Below, piece by piece: positions 33,250 through 41,478 of a stretch of DNA of 41,478 nucleotides (its first letter is position 1; each line of letters begins with the position of its first letter). Source of the DNA: Lysobacteraceae bacterium NML95-0200 (GTDB lineage: Bacteria > Pseudomonadota > Gammaproteobacteria > Xanthomonadales > Xanthomonadaceae); NCBI GenBank assembly GCA_002798255.1, contig NWQQ01000041.1, positions 1 to 41,478 of the forward strand, in the 5' to 3' direction. The notes beneath the pieces were generated by a model. That model did not search any database and was not told the DNA's origin. It worked only from the letters and a program-made list of their open reading frames with translations. The position numbers were made by a program, and so were the translations under genes.

Positions 33250-34032
33250 ATGCCCGGCTGGCCTGCGCCCAAGCTGCAAACCACCACGGAAAATGTCGAG
33301 CTGATACTGCCCGATGGCGAGCCCGTGCCGGTGGCCATCCAACGCCACCGGCAGGCGCGGCGCTTCAAGCTCAGCGTTGATGAGCGCGGCGCGCGCCTGA
33401 CCCTGCCTGCATATGGCAGCTTGCAACAGGCATTGGATTTTCTGCACGCGCATCGCGGCTGGCTGGCACGGCACTGGCACGATGTACAGGCCGCACACGC
33501 CCCAGCACTTTGCATCGGCCAAACCCGGCAATTGCCATTGCGGGGCGAGCAGCTAGGGCTGCACTGGCAACCGGGACGCATCACCCGCCTGCAACAGCAG
33601 GGCGATGCCTTGTGTTTTGAAGTGCGCGGCCTGGAGGCGCTGCAAGGGCAGTACAGCACACCGGCCATCCGCCGCGCCCTGCGTGATTTTTATGAGGCGC
33701 ATGCCCGTGCCGATGTCGCCCGCTGGCTGCCGCGCTACCGTGATGGCCTGCCCAAAGCGCCTGCACGCATCCAGTTCAAACGCACCCGCTCACGCTGGGG
33801 CTCATTGTCATGGAACGGCAATCTGGCACTGGACCTGGCACTGATACTTGCCCGCCCCAGCGCCTTTGAATATGTACTGGTACATGAACTATGCCACCTG
33901 ATTCACCACAACCACTCGCCCGCGTTCTGGCATGAAGTGGAACAGCGCTTTCCCGCCTGGCGCGATGAGCGCGACTACCTGCGCCGCGAAGGGCTAGCCT
34001 TGAAAGCCCGGATACAACAATTACTGGGATAG
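33250..34032 (+). CDS. YgjP-like M48/SprT-type zinc metallopeptidase
   Basis: A 260-residue protein of the DUF45 (YgjP) family. The active-site motif is YVLVHELCHLIHHNHSPAFW (HExxH plus the downstream histidine and acidic HEVEQRFP). Upstream blocks RAQRFKLSV-like RRFKLSVDERGARLTL and FKRTRSRWGSLSWNGNLALD are typical. Members are predicted cytosolic zinc peptidases, often tied to nucleic-acid maintenance by context; the neighbour rdgC fits, but function is inferred. Confidence 0.88.
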   Translation: MPGWPAPKLQTTTENVELILPDGEPVPVAIQRHRQARRFKLSVDERGARLTLPAYGSLQQALDFLHAHRGWLARHWHDVQAAHAPALCIGQTRQLPLRGEQLGLHWQPGRITRLQQQGDALCFEVRGLEALQGQYSTPAIRRALRDFYEAHARADVARWLPRYRDGLPKAPARIQFKRTRSRWGSLSWNGNLALDLALILARPSAFEYVLVHELCHLIHHNHSPAFWHEVEQRFPAWRDERDYLRREGLALKARIQQLLG

Positions 34033-34056
34033 CCCCACGACTTTCCTGTCACTATT

Positions 34057-34092
34057 GCCTGTATGCCCAGCCAAGGCCGGGCAACAGGCTTT
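34057..34092 (+). terminator. Weak terminator-like hairpin after the metalloprotease gene
   Basis: GCCTGT-TGCCC (one bulged A) pairs with GGGCA-ACAGGC around a 10-base loop and is followed by TTT only. It lies in the 94-bp gap before the PLP-enzyme gene. Confidence 0.5.
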
Positions 34093-34126
34093 AACATGGC
34101 AGGCCTTCAACACATGCAGGGCTGCC

Positions 34127-35200
34127 ATGACGCTTTCCGAACAACGCCGCTGGGTGAGTGATGCCATCGCCACATTGCAACGCGAGGCCGCGCGCTCGGC
34201 TGATACGCATTTGTTGCATATGCGTTTTCCCGGCTTTGCCGGCATTGACTTCTATCTGAAAGATGAAGCCGCGCATCCCACCGGCAGCCTGAAGCATCGT
34301 CTGGCGCGTTCGCTGTTTTTGTATGCGCTGTGCAATGGCCGCCTGAAGCCGGGGCAGGCGGTGGTGGATGCCTCATCGGGCAGCACGGCGATTTCCGAAG
34401 CCTGGTTTGCGCGCATGCTGGGGCTGGAGTTCACTGCGGTGATGCCGGACTGCACCGCGCCCGGAAAAATCGAGGCGGTGCGCGCACTGGGCGGCAAGGC
34501 CGACCTCACCCCGCCGGGCAAATGCACCCAGGCACGCGCGCGTGAAATCGCTGCCGATGGCGCCTGTTTTCTTGACCAGTTTGGCCTGGCCGAGCGCGCC
34601 ACTGACTGGCGCGGCAACAACAATATCGCCGAATCCATCCTCGGCCAGCTGGAAAAGGAAACCCATCCGCATCCGGCCTGGATTGTCTGCGGCGCGGGCA
34701 CCGGCGGCACTTCCGCCACCATTGGCCGCTATCTGCGCTATCGTGGCCTGGCAACACAGCTTTGCGTGGCCGAGCCCGAGGGCATGGTGTTCGCCAAGAG
34801 CTGGCACGCACGCGACCGTGATGCACAAGTCGAATGCCTGAGCCTGATTGAAGGCATTGGCCGGCAAAAAGTGGAGCCGAGTTTCCAGTTCGATGTTGTT
34901 GACCATGTCATTGAAGTGCCTGACAGCGCCTCGATTGCCGCGATGCTGCTGCTGGAAAAACGGCTGGGCTTCCGCTACGGCGGCTCCTCCGGCACCAATT
35001 TCGTGGCCTGCCTGCAACTGGCTGCGGAAATGAAGCAGGCGGGCGAAACCGGCAGCATCGTCACCTTGCTATGCGACCGTGGCGAGCGTTATGCCGCCAC
35101 CTTGTATGACGACACCTGGCGCAATGCGCGCGATATCGACTTGCCTGCCTGGACAAAGCGGCTGGAAAACACTCTGCAAAGCGGGGTTTTCAGCGGCTGA
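34127..35200 (+). CDS. PLP-dependent cysteine synthase-like enzyme
   Basis: A fold-type II PLP enzyme of 357 residues. The Schiff-base lysine is in AAHPTGSLKHRLA. The substrate loop is SSGSTAISEAWFA, where CysK has TSGNTG. The phosphate-binding loop is CGAGTGGTSATIGRYLRYRG, and the PLP-ring end is FRYGGSSGTNFVA. The SSGSTA variant and overall layout resemble the Cds1 cysteine desulfhydrase/cysteine synthase-like group, so the enzyme may degrade cysteine to H2S, pyruvate and ammonia rather than make cysteine. The start at ATG 34127 has AGGG 5 bases upstream; the frame is open to 34055, but that extension has no homologous character. Confidence 0.85.
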   Translation: MTLSEQRRWVSDAIATLQREAARSADTHLLHMRFPGFAGIDFYLKDEAAHPTGSLKHRLARSLFLYALCNGRLKPGQAVVDASSGSTAISEAWFARMLGLEFTAVMPDCTAPGKIEAVRALGGKADLTPPGKCTQARAREIAADGACFLDQFGLAERATDWRGNNNIAESILGQLEKETHPHPAWIVCGAGTGGTSATIGRYLRYRGLATQLCVAEPEGMVFAKSWHARDRDAQVECLSLIEGIGRQKVEPSFQFDVVDHVIEVPDSASIAAMLLLEKRLGFRYGGSSGTNFVACLQLAAEMKQAGETGSIVTLLCDRGERYAATLYDDTWRNARDIDLPAWTKRLENTLQSGVFSG

Positions 35201-35327
35201 AATACGCCGCTCATCCAGCATGGCCGCGTCACAGAGTCCGGCATCCGGCCTTCATGGCGCGCCATCATCCGGCTGGGCGTGGCCGCCCGAAAAATCAAAA
35301 ACGAAGGCTCAAGTCACCCCGCCTTGT

Positions 35328-35350
35328 CCCGGCTCCGCTACAGAGCCGGG
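35328..35350. terminator. Hairpin between convergent genes
   Basis: A perfect 8-bp stem CCCGGCTC/GAGCCGGG with loop CGCTACA but no T tract. A second inverted repeat, CCGCAAGCGG (35382-35391) with CCGCTTGCGG (35408-35417), abuts the stop of the GGDEF-EAL gene. Either could end transcription of one or both genes; efficiency is unclear. Confidence 0.4.
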
Positions 35351-35418
35351 ATACTGATATGCAGATGCGCCAATACTGCTGCCGCAAGCGGCAAAGCCAG
35401 CCACCGGCCGCTTGCGGT

Positions 35419-38232
35419 TCACAGCCAATTCCGGTTAAAGTCCCTAGCCTTTTTAGAATGGTTCCGGGTTCCGGGTTCCGGGTTCCGGGTTCCGGGTTCC
35501 GGGTTCCGGGTTCCGGGTTCCGGGTTCCGGGTTCCGGGTTCCGGGTTCCGGGTTCCGGGTTCCGGGTTCCGGGTTCCGGGTTCCGGGTCATTGGGCATTT
35601 CATTGACCGACTTCAGCAGCGCCTCGATAGCAGCTGCCGGCATCGGGGCGTGGAACAAATAGCCCTGCAACATGTCGCATTCTTCGCCGCGCAAAATGGC
35701 TGCCTGATATTCGGTTTCCACGCCTTCTGCAACCACCCGCAACCCCAGGGCGTGGGACATGGCGACGATGGCGCGAATCAGGTGGTAGGTATCGGCCGAG
35801 TATTCCAGCGCCTGCACGAAACTCTTGTCGATTTTCAGCACGTCAAAACCGAAGTTCTGCAGGTAAGACAGGTTGGAATAGCCCACGCCAAAATCATCAA
35901 TGGCGATTTTCACGCCCAGGTCTTTCAGCTTGTTGATCCAGGCGTGGTTACTTTCGCTATTGCGCAGCATTTCGCTTTCAATCAGTTCGATTTCCAGCTT
36001 GTCCGGCGGTAGCCCGCTCTCCTGCAATGCGGTTTGAATCGTGCTGTGCAGGCTTTCAATATCCAGCCGTGTCAGCGAGATATTGACTGCCACCGTCAAA
36101 TGCGTCCAGCCCAGCTTGTGCCATTGCATGCAGCGGTGACAGGCTTCACGCAATACCCAGGCATCCAGCGCACGCACAAGACCGGTTTCTTCGGCCAGGC
36201 GGATGAACTCTGCGGGCAACACCTCGCTGCCATCGGGCAAATACCAGCGTGCCAGTGCTTCCATGCCAATCAGGGCATTGTCGCAAGCCCGTATTTTGGG
36301 CTGGAAATAGACACTCAGTTCGCCATTGCCAATGGCCGCGCGCAGGGCGCGCTCCAGACTCAGGCGCCGGTCGGCGGCGATGCTCATTTCTTCGGAGAAG
36401 AACCGGTAACAGCCGCGACCATCACGCTTGGCGTAATACATCGCGGTATCGGCCTGCTTCATCAGGTCATCCGCGGTGGTGTCTTCCTGCGGATACAGGC
36501 TGATGCCGATACTGGCGCCCACATGCATCTCATGTCCATCGACATAAACCGGACGCGCCACCTCGCCCAGGATATTCAACGCTATGCGGCTGGCATCCAG
36601 TGCGCAGGTCATGCCGGTCAGCAGGATGACGAATTCATCGCCACCCAGGCGGCTGACGGTATCGTTCTCGCGCACCACGCTCTTCAGGCGTTTGGCGACT
36701 TTTTGCAACAGCCGGTCACCAAAGGCATGCCCCAGTGAATCATTGATGTTCTTGAAGTTATCCAGGTCAATAAACATCAATGCGATATGCCGACCATCGC
36801 GTTTGCTATGCAGCATGGCTTGTTGCAGGCGCTCTTGCAGCAGGGCGCGGTTGGGCAGCTGGGTCAGGTGGTCATACTGCGCCAGATGCGACATGCGGTC
36901 GGCCATGGCGCGGGTTTCGCTGATATCGCTGGCAAACAGGAACACGCCATCGACCTTGCCATGCATCTCGTTGGGAATGATGCTGACATCCAGCACCCGG
37001 TCCGGCGGAATCTCGGCCTCGTACCGCTGCATTTCGCCTTGCATGGCACTGGCAATGGCCGACAGGTGCGGATTACCGCCCTGGGTGCTTAAAAAGCTTT
37101 CATCCAGGGTTTTGCCAATAATCCCTTGCAAATCCGTTTGCGCCCAGTCTGCATGACGCTTGTTGGCATAAGTGATGCGGTTGTTGCGGTCGATATGGGC
37201 AATGATGGCCGGCACATTGTCCATGATGAGGCGCATTTCATATTCACTTTGCAGCGCCCTGGCACTCATCCTGGCAGCAAGCTTCTTGGCGCGAAACTGC
37301 ATGATGGCAAGCTCGCGAATCAAGCTCGCCAGCATGAAAGCAAGCAGCCAATAGGAAAGCAGTGTCAGGTCCATACCCAGCATCTGCGGCATTATCTGCA
37401 GGGCGGCCGATTCCATTTTCAATGTGAACGGATGGCCGTTGAAATCGACCTGTTTTACATACGAGAAAGTCGGCACGACCCCCGGGTCACGCTTCGCGCT
37501 GCTGTAAAGCACCTTGTCGCCATTGACTTCCGTGCCTTCGTACAGGCAAAGGCGCATGCCCTCGGGCAAATTCACCACCGATTCCATCATGGTCTGGATA
37601 TGGATGCCGGCATTGACAAAGCCAATCAGCCGTTCACGGCGCTGCTGCAAGGTTTGCGGCACTTCGCTGCCTGCATAAACCGGCACAAACAGAATCAGGC
37701 TCAGGCTCCGGGCAAGTGCCTCGGGCATCGCCTGCACATGCAGCGGCGGCGACAGAACCAGCTGCCCCGTATCGCGGGCCTGCGCCATGGCCGTACTGCG
37801 AACCGGCTCGGCCTGCATGTTGTAGCCAATGACATTGCGGGTATCGTTATTGAAAGGCGCGACATAACGCACCGAGATATTGTCCGCACTGGCAACAGGC
37901 GCCCAGGTTATCCCCCAAATGCCGGGATAATTATTGGGAATATCCAGATGGCCGCCATATTTTTTCCACTCATCAAGGCTGATATCAGGCGAAGCGGCCA
38001 GTACGCCGCGCGTAGCCAGGAGCACGCGGCGATATGAGCTGAACCGCACTTTCAATGCTTCCAGGGTTCTGCTCGCATGATGTTCAAAGTCATTCTGGGC
38101 AGAAAGCATCCTGCGCTCACGTGTCGTATCCCAAAGCCAGGTTCCCAAAAGTCCCAGACTCAGCAATATCAGGAACGGCAAATACCGGGCCAGGAATTTT
38201 TCTTTGCGGGTCAGCACACCACTTTGAACCAT
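35419..38232 (-). CDS. CHASE-PAS-GGDEF-EAL c-di-GMP signalling protein with repeat-encoded tail
   Basis: A 937-residue inner-membrane protein. TM1 (FLILLSLGLLGTWLW) is followed by a periplasmic CHASE domain (about 65-285) and TM2 near 290-315. A PAS domain has MDNVPAIIAHIDRNNRITYA. The GGDEF domain has DLDNFKNINDSLGHAFGD and intact RLGGDEF. The EAL domain has IGMEALARW, IELIESEMLRNSE, IDDFGVGYSNLSYL and AEGVETEYQ. Both catalytic signatures are intact, so it may make and/or degrade c-di-GMP. The EAL domain ends before residue 880. Residues 881-924 are the heptad EPGTRNP encoded by a 7-bp DNA repeat, and the last 13 residues follow it. The start has GGGGGAG 4 bases upstream. Confidence 0.95.
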   Translation of the reverse strand: MVQSGVLTRKEKFLARYLPFLILLSLGLLGTWLWDTTRERRMLSAQNDFEHHASRTLEALKVRFSSYRRVLLATRGVLAASPDISLDEWKKYGGHLDIPNNYPGIWGITWAPVASADNISVRYVAPFNNDTRNVIGYNMQAEPVRSTAMAQARDTGQLVLSPPLHVQAMPEALARSLSLILFVPVYAGSEVPQTLQQRRERLIGFVNAGIHIQTMMESVVNLPEGMRLCLYEGTEVNGDKVLYSSAKRDPGVVPTFSYVKQVDFNGHPFTLKMESAALQIMPQMLGMDLTLLSYWLLAFMLASLIRELAIMQFRAKKLAARMSARALQSEYEMRLIMDNVPAIIAHIDRNNRITYANKRHADWAQTDLQGIIGKTLDESFLSTQGGNPHLSAIASAMQGEMQRYEAEIPPDRVLDVSIIPNEMHGKVDGVFLFASDISETRAMADRMSHLAQYDHLTQLPNRALLQERLQQAMLHSKRDGRHIALMFIDLDNFKNINDSLGHAFGDRLLQKVAKRLKSVVRENDTVSRLGGDEFVILLTGMTCALDASRIALNILGEVARPVYVDGHEMHVGASIGISLYPQEDTTADDLMKQADTAMYYAKRDGRGCYRFFSEEMSIAADRRLSLERALRAAIGNGELSVYFQPKIRACDNALIGMEALARWYLPDGSEVLPAEFIRLAEETGLVRALDAWVLREACHRCMQWHKLGWTHLTVAVNISLTRLDIESLHSTIQTALQESGLPPDKLEIELIESEMLRNSESNHAWINKLKDLGVKIAIDDFGVGYSNLSYLQNFGFDVLKIDKSFVQALEYSADTYHLIRAIVAMSHALGLRVVAEGVETEYQAAILRGEECDMLQGYLFHAPMPAAAIEALLKSVNEMPNDPEPGTRNPEPGTRNPEPGTRNPEPGTRNPEPGTRNPEPGTRNHSKKARDFNRNWL
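35460..35588. repeat. Heptanucleotide tandem repeat, about 18.4 perfect copies
   Basis: The unit is GGTTCCG on the plus strand (CGGAACC in the coding direction), with no visible interruption across 129 bp. It lies inside the 3' end of the GGDEF-EAL gene. Three units (21 bp) encode one EPGTRNP heptad. Gain or loss of one unit shifts the frame downstream of the array. Confidence 0.97.
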
Positions 38233-38291
38233 ATTGCTCCCCCATCAGGACCGGCGCGAATCATAACCCGGTGCTGAAAGCAGACAAGGCT

Positions 38292-39521
38292 TTATCCAGC
38301 CATGCGGCCAAACACCAGCGCGGCATTGGTACCGCCAAAACCAAAGCTGTTGGACATCACCGTATCCGGCTGTGCCATGCGGGTTTCACGCAGGATGGGA
38401 AAGCCTTCGCAAGCCGGGTCGAGTGTGCCGATATGGTGGGAAGCGGCCATAAAGCCATCGCGCATCATCAGCAGGCAATAAATCGCTTCATGCACACTGG
38501 CCGCCCCCAATGAATGGCCGGACAGCGCCTTGGTGGAGGACATCGGCGGTATGGCGTCACCGAAAACTTCGGCAATCGCGGCAAGCTCGGTGATATCGCC
38601 CAGCGGCGTGGAGGTGCCATGGGTATTGAGGTAATCAACCGGGCGGTCAATACCGGCCATCGCCATCTGCATGCAGCGCACTGCGCCCTCGCCACTGGGC
38701 GCGACCATATCCGCACCGTCGCTGGTCACGCCATAGCCGAGCAGCTCGGCATGGATGCGGGCGCCGCGCTTCTGTGCATGCGCCAGGCTCTCCAGCACCA
38801 GCATGCCGCCGCCTGAGCCGATGACAAAGCCATCGCGACCGGCATCATACGGACGCGAGGCACGCGCGGGGTCTTCATTAAAGTGCGTGGACAACGCCCC
38901 CATCGCATCGAACTGGCAACTCATCCCCCAGTGCAGTTCTTCACCGCCACCGGCAAACATGATGTCCTGTACGCCGTGACGAATCATGTCCGCCGCCGCG
39001 CCGATGCAGTGCGCAGAAGTAGCGCAGGCCGCCGACAATGAATAGCTCACGCCCCTGATTTTGAACATCGTCGCCAACGCCGCCGACACCGTGCTGCACA
39101 TGGTGCGCGGCACCATATAAGGCCCCACCTTGCGCACACCTTTTTCGCGCATCAAGTCCGCAGTGGCGATTTGCCATTCAGGCGAGCCACCGCCGCTACC
39201 GGCAATCACGCCCACCCGCGGACTGGCGATGCCTTCAAGCGTCAGCCCAGCATCTCGCATGGCATCTTCCATCGCTACCGCCGCGTAAGCAGCCGCATCG
39301 CCCATAAAGCGTTTCTGCTTGCGGTCGATGCGCGCCTCAAGGTCGATATCACAGACACCCGCCACCTGCGAGCGCATGCCGATTTCGGCATATTCGGGCA
39401 TGGCGCGGATACCGCTGCGCCCCTCGCGCAATGCCTTGGCAACAGTGTCTGCACTATTGCCCAATGGCGAAACGATGCCAAAGCCGGTAATCACCACACG
39501 TTGCGAAGCCGGGCGCTGCAT
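38292..39521 (-). CDS. fabB: 3-oxoacyl-ACP synthase I
   Basis: Condensing enzyme that elongates cis-3-decenoyl-ACP in unsaturated fatty-acid synthesis. The 409-residue length and fold match FabB. The catalytic triad is Cys166 (SAACATSAH), His301 ([11 protein letters not shown]) and His336 ([12 protein letters not shown]), with Lys331 before it. The C-terminal loop [16 protein letters not shown] is intact. The start codon overlaps the fabA stop (TGATG), and GGAGG lies 7 bases upstream within fabA, so the two are coupled. Confidence 0.97.
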   Translation of the reverse strand: MQRPASQRVVITGFGIVSPLGNSADTVAKALREGRSGIRAMPEYAEIGMRSQVAGVCDIDLEARIDRKQKRFMGDAAAYAAVAMEDAMRDAGLTLEGIASPRVGVIAGSGGGSPEWQIATADLMREKGVRKVGPYMVPRTMCSTVSAALATMFKIRGVSYSLSAACATSAHCIGAAADMIRHGVQDIMFAGGGEELHWGMSCQFDAMGALSTHFNEDPARASRPYDAGRDGFVIGSGGGMLVLESLAHAQKRGARIHAELLGYGVTSDGADMVAPSGEGAVRCMQMAMAGIDRPVDYLNTHGTSTPLGDITELAAIAEVFGDAIPPMSSTKALSGHSLGAASVHEAIYCLLMMRDGFMAASHHIGTLDPACEGFPILRETRMAQPDTVMSNSFGFGGTNAALVFGRMAG

Positions 39522-40036
39522 CAGAAATCCTCCGTGGACTGGAACAGCCCCACACGCAGGTCTTTGGCGGTGTAAATCTCGCGACCATCCACCAGGGTGC
39601 GACCATCGGCAATCACCAGCCGCAGCTTGCCGCGCAGTACGCGGCGGATATTGATTTCATACTGCACCAGACGCGCGCCGGGGAGGATTTGTCCGGTGAA
39701 CTTGACCTCGCCCACGCCCAGCGCCCGGCCACGACCCGGCTCGCCCAGCCAGGGCAGATAAAAGCCGGTGAGCTGCCACATCGCATCCAGTCCCAGACAG
39801 CCGGGCATGACCGGATCGCCTTCAAAATGGCAGGCAAAAAACCAGAGGTCGGGATGGATATCGAGTTCGGCGCGAATCACACCCTTGCTGTAAGCGCCGC
39901 CGGTTTCACTGATTTCGGTGATGCGGTCGAACATCAGCATCGGCGGCGCGGGCAGGCGGGCATTGCCCGCGCCAAACAACTCGCCACGCGAACACGCCAA
40001 AAGCGCCTCGCGGTCGAAACTGGAAGGGCGCGTCAT
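39521..40036 (-). CDS. fabA: 3-hydroxydecanoyl-ACP dehydratase/isomerase
   Basis: A 171-residue enzyme that dehydrates 3-hydroxydecanoyl-ACP and isomerises the trans-2 product to cis-3-decenoyl-ACP, the branch point to unsaturated fatty acids. Catalytic His70 and Asp84 fall in [20 protein letters not shown] at the same positions as in E. coli. The N-terminus ([20 protein letters not shown]) also aligns with the known family start, supporting ATG 40036 over two in-frame ATGs at 40042 and 40045. CAGGA lies 8 bases upstream. First gene of the fabA-fabB operon. Confidence 0.97.
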   Translation of the reverse strand: MTRPSSFDREALLACSRGELFGAGNARLPAPPMLMFDRITEISETGGAYSKGVIRAELDIHPDLWFFACHFEGDPVMPGCLGLDAMWQLTGFYLPWLGEPGRGRALGVGEVKFTGQILPGARLVQYEINIRRVLRGKLRLVIADGRTLVDGREIYTAKDLRVGLFQSTEDF

Positions 40037-40202
40037 GGGCATCATCCTGCAATCTGTGAAGAAGGTCGCGAGTTTAGGCAATCAACCCCGCCATGCGCGC
40101 CTGTACGGAAGCAATTTCAGCCCACAGCTTGAATCAACCCCAATAAAGAAAGTCCGGTACTTTCGCGCCGGGCAGAGCACTAACACACCATCAAGAATCA
40201 AG

Positions 40203-40285
40203 CCGTCATTCTGCACAAGCGTAGCGCCGTCGCAGAATCTTCTTCTCTCTCCATAGAGACCCTGCGACTTTGTGCAGGGTGACGG
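40203..40285 (+). repeat. Two-hairpin repeat, copy 5 (17 kb from the cluster)
   Basis: An 83-bp unit from CCGTCATTCTGCACAAGCG to CAGGGTGACGG, matching copies 1-4 in order and length. It has terminal CGTCA/TGACG arms and a second hairpin CCCTGCG...TGCAGGG. Its presence far from the cluster shows a dispersed repeat family. Confidence 0.75.
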
Positions 40286-40392
40286 GAGGTGAGTACGACT
40301 TGTGCAAGGTGACAGGTGGTGGTTTTGCACAGGAGGGACGGTTTCCGGGCATGGCTTGCGCAAGGCGGCAGGTTTGTCTGCCGCCCAAACAA

Positions 40393-40422
40393 ACACCCCC
40401 GGGATTTTCCTCCCGGGGGTGT
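40393..40422 (-). terminator. Intrinsic terminator of the autotransporter gene
   Basis: A perfect 12-bp stem ACACCCCCGGGA/TCCCGGGGGTGT with loop TTTTCC. On the minus strand it is followed by TTGTTTGG. It lies about 70 bp after the stop of the gene. Confidence 0.85.
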
Positions 40423-40490
40423 GTGGCTTCGTGCTTCAAGCGTGTGTGCGGGTTGGGGTGAGTGCCTCAACCCGCATGCCGTGAACAGGC

Positions 40491-41478
40491 TCAGAACTTG
40501 AAGGTAAAGCGGGCGTGGGCGCCGTGGTCGTTGCCTTCATCGGCGTACTGGCCGCTATAGCCCACTTCCAGCAGGCTGCGCGCGCTCAGGCGGGCGGCAA
40601 CTCCCAAATCCGCCACGGTGGCCTTCTTCGCCACCGGTGCGCCCAGCACGGTAAAGGCCGGGCTGCCGTTGAACGATTGCAGGCTGGCGGCCGACAAATC
40701 ACCCGAGGCATGGCGGTAGCCCAGGCCTGCGCGCAGGCTCAGCCAGGTTTCTTCCTGCTGGCTGCCTGCCAGGTTCAGGCTGGCACGCACCCCGCCGGTG
40801 GTCACCTTCAGGTCGTTGCTCTGACCCACGGCACCAAGTGCTGCCGGGCTGCTGCCCATTTCCTTGAAGCCGTCCGTCTTCACACGCACATCGGCATATT
40901 GCAGGTACGGCTCGGCCTGGAAGCGTTCGCCGCCAAACAGATAGCCCACTTCCACAAAGCCCTGACGGGTCTTGGCGCTGTAGTCGCTGTTGAGACCGGC
41001 GCTGAAGCCCGCAAAGTTCACCGTGCGCTTGACGTCGATGTCCTGTTTGCCGTGGGTGTAGCCGGCAAACACGCCAAAGCCGTTCCAGCGACCGCCCACA
41101 TGCAGGCCGAGGCTGTTGTTGCGGACTTCAAACTTCGAGCTGCGGTGGCCGATGTTGCCATCCAGACGACCGCTGCCGCCGAACAGGCCAATGCGCAGGC
41201 CGTTCTCCAGCTGGTAATCGCCGCCTACCAGCCACTGGTGGCCGTCATAGCGGGTGTAGGCGGTGTTGAAGTCGCCTTGCAGGGCGGCGCCACGGCTCTG
41301 GTAATCCGCCCAGACCGAGAAGCCGGCACCCGTGCCCTGCGCCGTGAAGGCATCCAGGCCGGTGCGGGCACGGGACAGGGCGGCATTGCGCAGGTGGCGG
41401 CTGTCATCGGCCAGTACGCTGCGCACGCTGCCATGGGCTTCGCCGGAGAGCTGGTCAAAGGGCTTGCCCGCCAGGGCG
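40491..41478 (-). CDS. Autotransporter outer-membrane beta-barrel domain (5' end outside window)
   Basis: This is the C-terminal translocator of a type V secretion protein. The frame is open to the right edge, where LSGEAHGSV followed by RSVLADDSRHLRNAALSRA is the standard linker into the barrel. Successive amphipathic strands follow (VWADYQSRGAALQGD, WLVGGDYQLENGLRIGLF, GFVEVGYLFGGERFQAEPY), ending in ARFTFKF with the terminal Phe used by the Bam complex. The passenger domain lies outside the window, so its function (adhesin, protease or esterase) is unknown. Confidence 0.93.
   Translation of the reverse strand, partial: ALAGKPFDQLSGEAHGSVRSVLADDSRHLRNAALSRARTGLDAFTAQGTGAGFSVWADYQSRGAALQGDFNTAYTRYDGHQWLVGGDYQLENGLRIGLFGGSGRLDGNIGHRSSKFEVRNNSLGLHVGGRWNGFGVFAGYTHGKQDIDVKRTVNFAGFSAGLNSDYSAKTRQGFVEVGYLFGGERFQAEPYLQYADVRVKTDGFKEMGSSPAALGAVGQSNDLKVTTGGVRASLNLAGSQQEETWLSLRAGLGYRHASGDLSAASLQSFNGSPAFTVLGAPVAKKATVADLGVAARLSARSLLEVGYSGQYADEGNDHGAHARFTFKF

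Larger units (their letters stand above)
40037..40490. other. Intergenic region between fabA and the autotransporter gene
   Basis: About 450 bp with no credible gene. It holds a complete two-hairpin repeat (40203-40285) and a second partial half-copy at about 40298-40316 (CGACTTGTGCAAGGTGACAG). A hairpin GGCGGCAG/CTGCCGCC with loop GTTTGT lies at 40364-40385, and the autotransporter terminator is at 40393-40422. The fabA promoter must lie in the first 170 bp but no convincing boxes were found. Confidence 0.6.

Noticed and set aside
35230-35280. ATGGCGCGCCAT palindrome as a regulatory site
   Set aside because: A 12-bp palindrome of G/C-rich sequence is plausible by chance here and is not near a start codon.
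35460-35588. CRISPR array or telomere-like sequence
   Set aside because: Units are contiguous 7-mers without spacers, and the array lies inside a gene rather than at a replicon end.
35254-36012. Plus-strand open frame with VPGSGFR repeats
   Set aside because: It is the other-strand reading of the heptamer array plus the antisense of the EAL domain.

Overview
The window looks like chromosome of a high-GC gammaproteobacterium. The family is most likely Xanthomonadaceae/Lysobacteraceae: there is a large xanthomonad-style TonB-dependent receptor, a fabA-fabB pair, rdgC, plsB, a large CHASE-PAS-GGDEF-EAL protein, the 3' end of an IS1595/ISXO2-type transposase, and dispersed hairpin-rich intergenic repeats. 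The genus cannot be fixed from the sequence alone. No rRNA, tRNA, CRISPR array or prophage was seen.

Layout. 1-128: tail of an IS1595-family element. 144-5627: helicase HrpB and a TonB-dependent receptor, both on the minus strand and separated by an intrinsic terminator. 5869-7122: TatD nuclease (+) converging on a small OB-fold periplasmic protein (-). 7261-11510: a two-gene RND efflux pump (adaptor plus permease, no outer-membrane channel). 11587-14686: a membrane diguanylate cyclase (+) whose end overlaps a YeeZ-like dehydrogenase (-), then an OmpA-type lipoprotein (-). 14851-17379: a YadGH-type ABC exporter (-) divergent from ferredoxin-NADP reductase (+). 17357-18534: a possibly frameshifted small membrane gene and a Ppm1/TcmP-like methyltransferase.

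18604-22817 is the most interesting block. Five tightly overlapping genes (small membrane protein, 65-residue XRE repressor, lipoprotein alpha/beta hydrolase, and a NatAB-like ABC ATPase and permease) sit behind a consensus-like promoter. Two copies of an inverted repeat, TGTMAAG-N4-CTTGACA, flank and overlap that promoter, which suggests an autoregulated export or stress-resistance operon.

22818-23522 is a 700-bp intergenic mosaic of two structured repeat families; a further copy of one lies at 40203-40285. 23523-26390: a secreted four-cysteine protein (-), a five-repeat TM-helix protein related to mechanosensitive channels, and inorganic pyrophosphatase. 26506-31150: e(P4)-type acid phosphatase, a possible small RNA, an unknown lipoprotein and PlsB. 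31408-35200: ttcA-rdgC-YgjP-like metalloprotease, then a cysteine-synthase-like PLP enzyme.

35419-38232: a CHASE-PAS-GGDEF-EAL protein whose 3' end contains about 18 perfect copies of a 7-bp repeat. Because 7 is not a multiple of 3, changes in copy number would switch its C-terminal tail. 38292-40036: fabA-fabB for unsaturated fatty-acid synthesis. 40491-41478: beta-barrel of an autotransporter running off the right edge.

Most genes are core metabolism or envelope functions (lipid synthesis, export, signalling). The unusual content lies in the XRE/ABC operon, the repeat mosaics and the heptamer array.
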